Notes under the pieces: model-generated
What the model was told of the DNA's origin: nothing
What the model saw: only the letters and a program-made list of their open reading frames with translations
Database searches by the model: none
In this document: positions 62,482 to 64,000 of the stretch, piece after piece
How the letters are laid out: the number at the start of each line of letters is the position of its first letter
Position numbering within the stretch: the first letter of the stretch is position 1
NCBI RefSeq assembly: GCF_009765755.1
Contig: NZ_LMUV01000011.1
Location: 1,328,890-1,392,889, forward strand
Length of the DNA: 64,000 bases
Direction of reading: 5' to 3'
Origin: Rhodanobacter sp. L36
Lineage (GTDB): Bacteria > Pseudomonadota > Gammaproteobacteria > Xanthomonadales > Rhodanobacteraceae
Position numbers and translations under genes: made by a program

Positions 62482-63291
62482 ATGATGCCGATGGGTTCAG
62501 TTACGGTACGGCTCATGCTGTTGCGAAGATCACCGTTTTGCATGGTCGCAACCTTCGGTGTTGCAGCGATGTGCAGCTCCATCGCGCGGGCGGACGACGT
62601 GCAAACTTACGCATTCGGCGTTGGCGTGCAACGCATGCCGGCGTGGATGGGCGCCAGCGATCATCGCAACCAGCCATTGCCGTACATCGACATCGACCTG
62701 CCCGATATCGGCGAGCTTTCCACGGCCGATGGACTGACCCTTGATTTCGTCAGAGGCAGTCATTGGCATGGCGGCGTCTACGGCAATTATCTGTGGGGAC
62801 GCACGCACGACGATCTCGGTCCGCTGGGAGGGAAGATCGCTTCGCTTTCACCACGATTCCAGGGCGGCGGCTACGTCGAATATGTATTCAACACGCGCTG
62901 GACAGTCGGCATGCATGCAAGCCATGACCTCAACGGCGCTGGCTCCTACGTTGCGGCGTACGGCGATTGGCAACTGCCGAATGTCTGGTACATCCAGCAT
63001 TCGCTCGAACTGCAATGGCAGGCGATGAGCGGTCCGGCGATGCGTCGATTTTTCGGTGTGCGTCCCGCTGAAGCGGCAGCCATCGGCACGATACCCTGGC
63101 GACCGCAAGGCGGCGGCGAGAACGCGCATCTGGAATACGACGCCTTCGTGCCGACCAGCCGGCACACCGGTTTCGCGCTGGCTATCCAGTACGGACGTCT
63201 GCTTGGCGACGCCGCAGGCAGTCCGCTGGTGAAGCGCTACGGCTCGGCCAATCAATGGTCGCAGACGCTGGCCTTCATGGTGCACTGGTAG
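62482..63291 (+). CDS. MipA/OmpV family outer-membrane protein
   Basis: 269 residues with a signal peptide (about 1-37, ending ARADDV). FGVGVQRMPAWMGASDHRNQP is the MipA/OmpV N-terminal strand, with later beta-strands and a final aromatic (TLAFMVHW). The family forms small barrels; some members scaffold murein enzymes, others respond to envelope stress or antibiotics. The start could be the ATG at 62482 or the one directly after it. Confidence 0.85.
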   Translation: MMPMGSVTVRLMLLRRSPFCMVATFGVAAMCSSIARADDVQTYAFGVGVQRMPAWMGASDHRNQPLPYIDIDLPDIGELSTADGLTLDFVRGSHWHGGVYGNYLWGRTHDDLGPLGGKIASLSPRFQGGGYVEYVFNTRWTVGMHASHDLNGAGSYVAAYGDWQLPNVWYIQHSLELQWQAMSGPAMRRFFGVRPAEAAAIGTIPWRPQGGGENAHLEYDAFVPTSRHTGFALAIQYGRLLGDAAGSPLVKRYGSANQWSQTLAFMVHW

Positions 63292-63489
63292 ATATCCGGT
63301 TACCTCGGAAGCGACGCGGTCGGCGCGCGATAACCTGCAAGCGACTAACATGGCGATGTCGATCGAGCAGTTGGCGCATCGCATCGTGCGTCCATGCAAG
63401 TCGAGGTGTTCAGTCGGAAGATCGGTCGTGCCGCATGCGCGGCAGACCCGCCGCCCGTCCAGGAAATTCCCAAGAGCGCGGGAGGCACG

Positions 63490-64000
63490 ATGAACACGTC
63501 ACGCAACGGCGCGAGCGCCACACGGTCGCTTGAAGTACTCGGCATCGACGACATGGAGGAGCGCGCCTATCGCGCCCTGCTCTCCCACCGCACGGCGACC
63601 GCCGAAGATATTGCCGTCGCATTGTCGCTGTCGCCGCGCAAGACGCAGCGCCTGCTCGACAGCATCGAATCCAAGGGACTCGCTTCGCATTCGCCCGAGC
63701 GGCCGCGTCGCTACATCGCCGCCGCGCCGGAACTCGCCGTCGAGGCGCTGGCCAGCCAGCGACAGGCCGACATCGAGCGTGCGCGTTCAACCATCGCGCA
63801 ATTGAAAGAGCATTCCGTCAACGCGCGCAATTCGCACGAGCCCGAACAACTGGTCGAACTCATCACCAACCGCACGGCGCTGGGCCAGATCCTTTCGCAA
63901 TTGCGCCAGACCGCGCAGCACGAGGCGATTCTTTTCCAGCGCGCACCGGTACTCATTCCGCACGGCGATCAGCCTTCCCAAAAAAAACCGGGCGTGCGCG
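63490..64000 (+). CDS. TrmB-type transcriptional regulator, N-terminal part (3' end outside window)
   Basis: 170 codons are visible from the ATG at 63490 (ggagg site); the frame is open to the window end. The N-terminal winged helix (LGIDDMEERAYRALLSHRTATAEDIAVALSLSPRKTQRLLDSIESKGL) is TrmB-like, followed by a coiled segment (about 80-110). TrmB regulators sense sugars or other ligands through the C-terminal half, which is not visible. An A8 run at 63980-63987 lies in the coding frame. Confidence 0.8.
   Translation, partial: MNTSRNGASATRSLEVLGIDDMEERAYRALLSHRTATAEDIAVALSLSPRKTQRLLDSIESKGLASHSPERPRRYIAAAPELAVEALASQRQADIERARSTIAQLKEHSVNARNSHEPEQLVELITNRTALGQILSQLRQTAQHEAILFQRAPVLIPHGDQPSQKKPGVR

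Noticed and set aside
1..64000. CRISPR arrays, tRNA or rRNA genes, insertion sequences, prophage or integrase genes
   Set aside because: No regular spaced repeats, cloverleaf-like sequence, transposase or phage motifs were seen in either strand; small RNAs cannot be excluded by eye.

Overview
The window is about 64 kb of GC-rich chromosome from a gammaproteobacterium. The gene set fits the Xanthomonadales (Lysobacterales), most likely Rhodanobacteraceae (Dyella, Rhodanobacter or Luteibacter-like). The reasons are the leuS-lptE-holA-nadD and rsfS-rlmH-maf blocks, two half-size pqiA genes, the pairing of Fiu with a PKHD hydroxylase, and several M1, M13, M14 and M20 peptidases. That placement is inference, because no rRNA gene lies in the window. 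Coding density is high. No tRNA, rRNA, insertion sequence, prophage or CRISPR array was seen.

Layout. 1-10.8 kb: the end of an NlpC/P60 hydrolase gene, slyD, an MFS lactate-type transporter, the DEAD-box helicases rhlE and deaD on either side of an S-formylglutathione hydrolase and a broken RimJ-like acetyltransferase, then a DOPA-dioxygenase-like gene, a YkgJ protein, a YpfJ zinc peptidase, a MAPEG protein and a methyltransferase. 10.9-13.7 kb: a CPBP membrane protease converging on rsfS-rlmH-GNAT-maf. 13.8-23.5 kb: a mixed block with nitronate monooxygenase, DUF1345, GNAT, OsmC, a NERD-nuclease/SF1-helicase fusion, MsrB, and a Fur-box-preceded iron operon (ferrichrome-type TonB receptor, two tiny membrane proteins, PepSY reductase-like protein). 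23.5-28.5 kb: leuS-lptE-holA-nadD. 28.6-32.2 kb: pqiA1-pqiA2-pqiB-pqiC. 32.4-40.7 kb: CnoX, a DUF4442 protein, an ECF sigma factor with a membrane partner, an orphan conserved protein, DUF502, and M14 and M13 peptidases. 40.8-44.1 kb: a second Fur-box-preceded iron locus, fiu-piuC. 44.2-53 kb: rapA, a rhomboid protease, a complete NlpC/P60 hydrolase, yggS-M20 dipeptidase, a ComEA-like protein, and an overlapping SET-domain/GNAT pair. 53-58.5 kb: an M1 aminopeptidase overlapping a membrane-protein gene, divergent from a TctDE/QseBC-type two-component system. 58.6-64 kb: an alpha/beta hydrolase with two half-size EamA-type transporters, converging on a class III aminotransferase and a MtnX-like phosphatase, then a MipA/OmpV porin and the start of a TrmB-type regulator.

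How the genes work together. Two iron-acquisition loci carry near-consensus Fur boxes. Several operons show stop/start overlaps that imply translational coupling: holA-nadD, the pqi genes, the sigma factor and its partner, SET-GNAT, M1-membrane protein, response regulator-kinase, and the transporter pair. Redox and protein-quality genes (SlyD, CnoX, MsrB, OsmC, FghA, MAPEG) recur along the window but are not one operon. The most unusual items are a hairpin that buries the rhlE ribosome-binding site, the separation of nadD from rsfS by about 10 kb, an extra segment of about 50 residues in LeuS, the sigma-factor/membrane-protein pair, and the uncharacterised hydrolase/transporter/aminotransferase/phosphatase neighbourhood.
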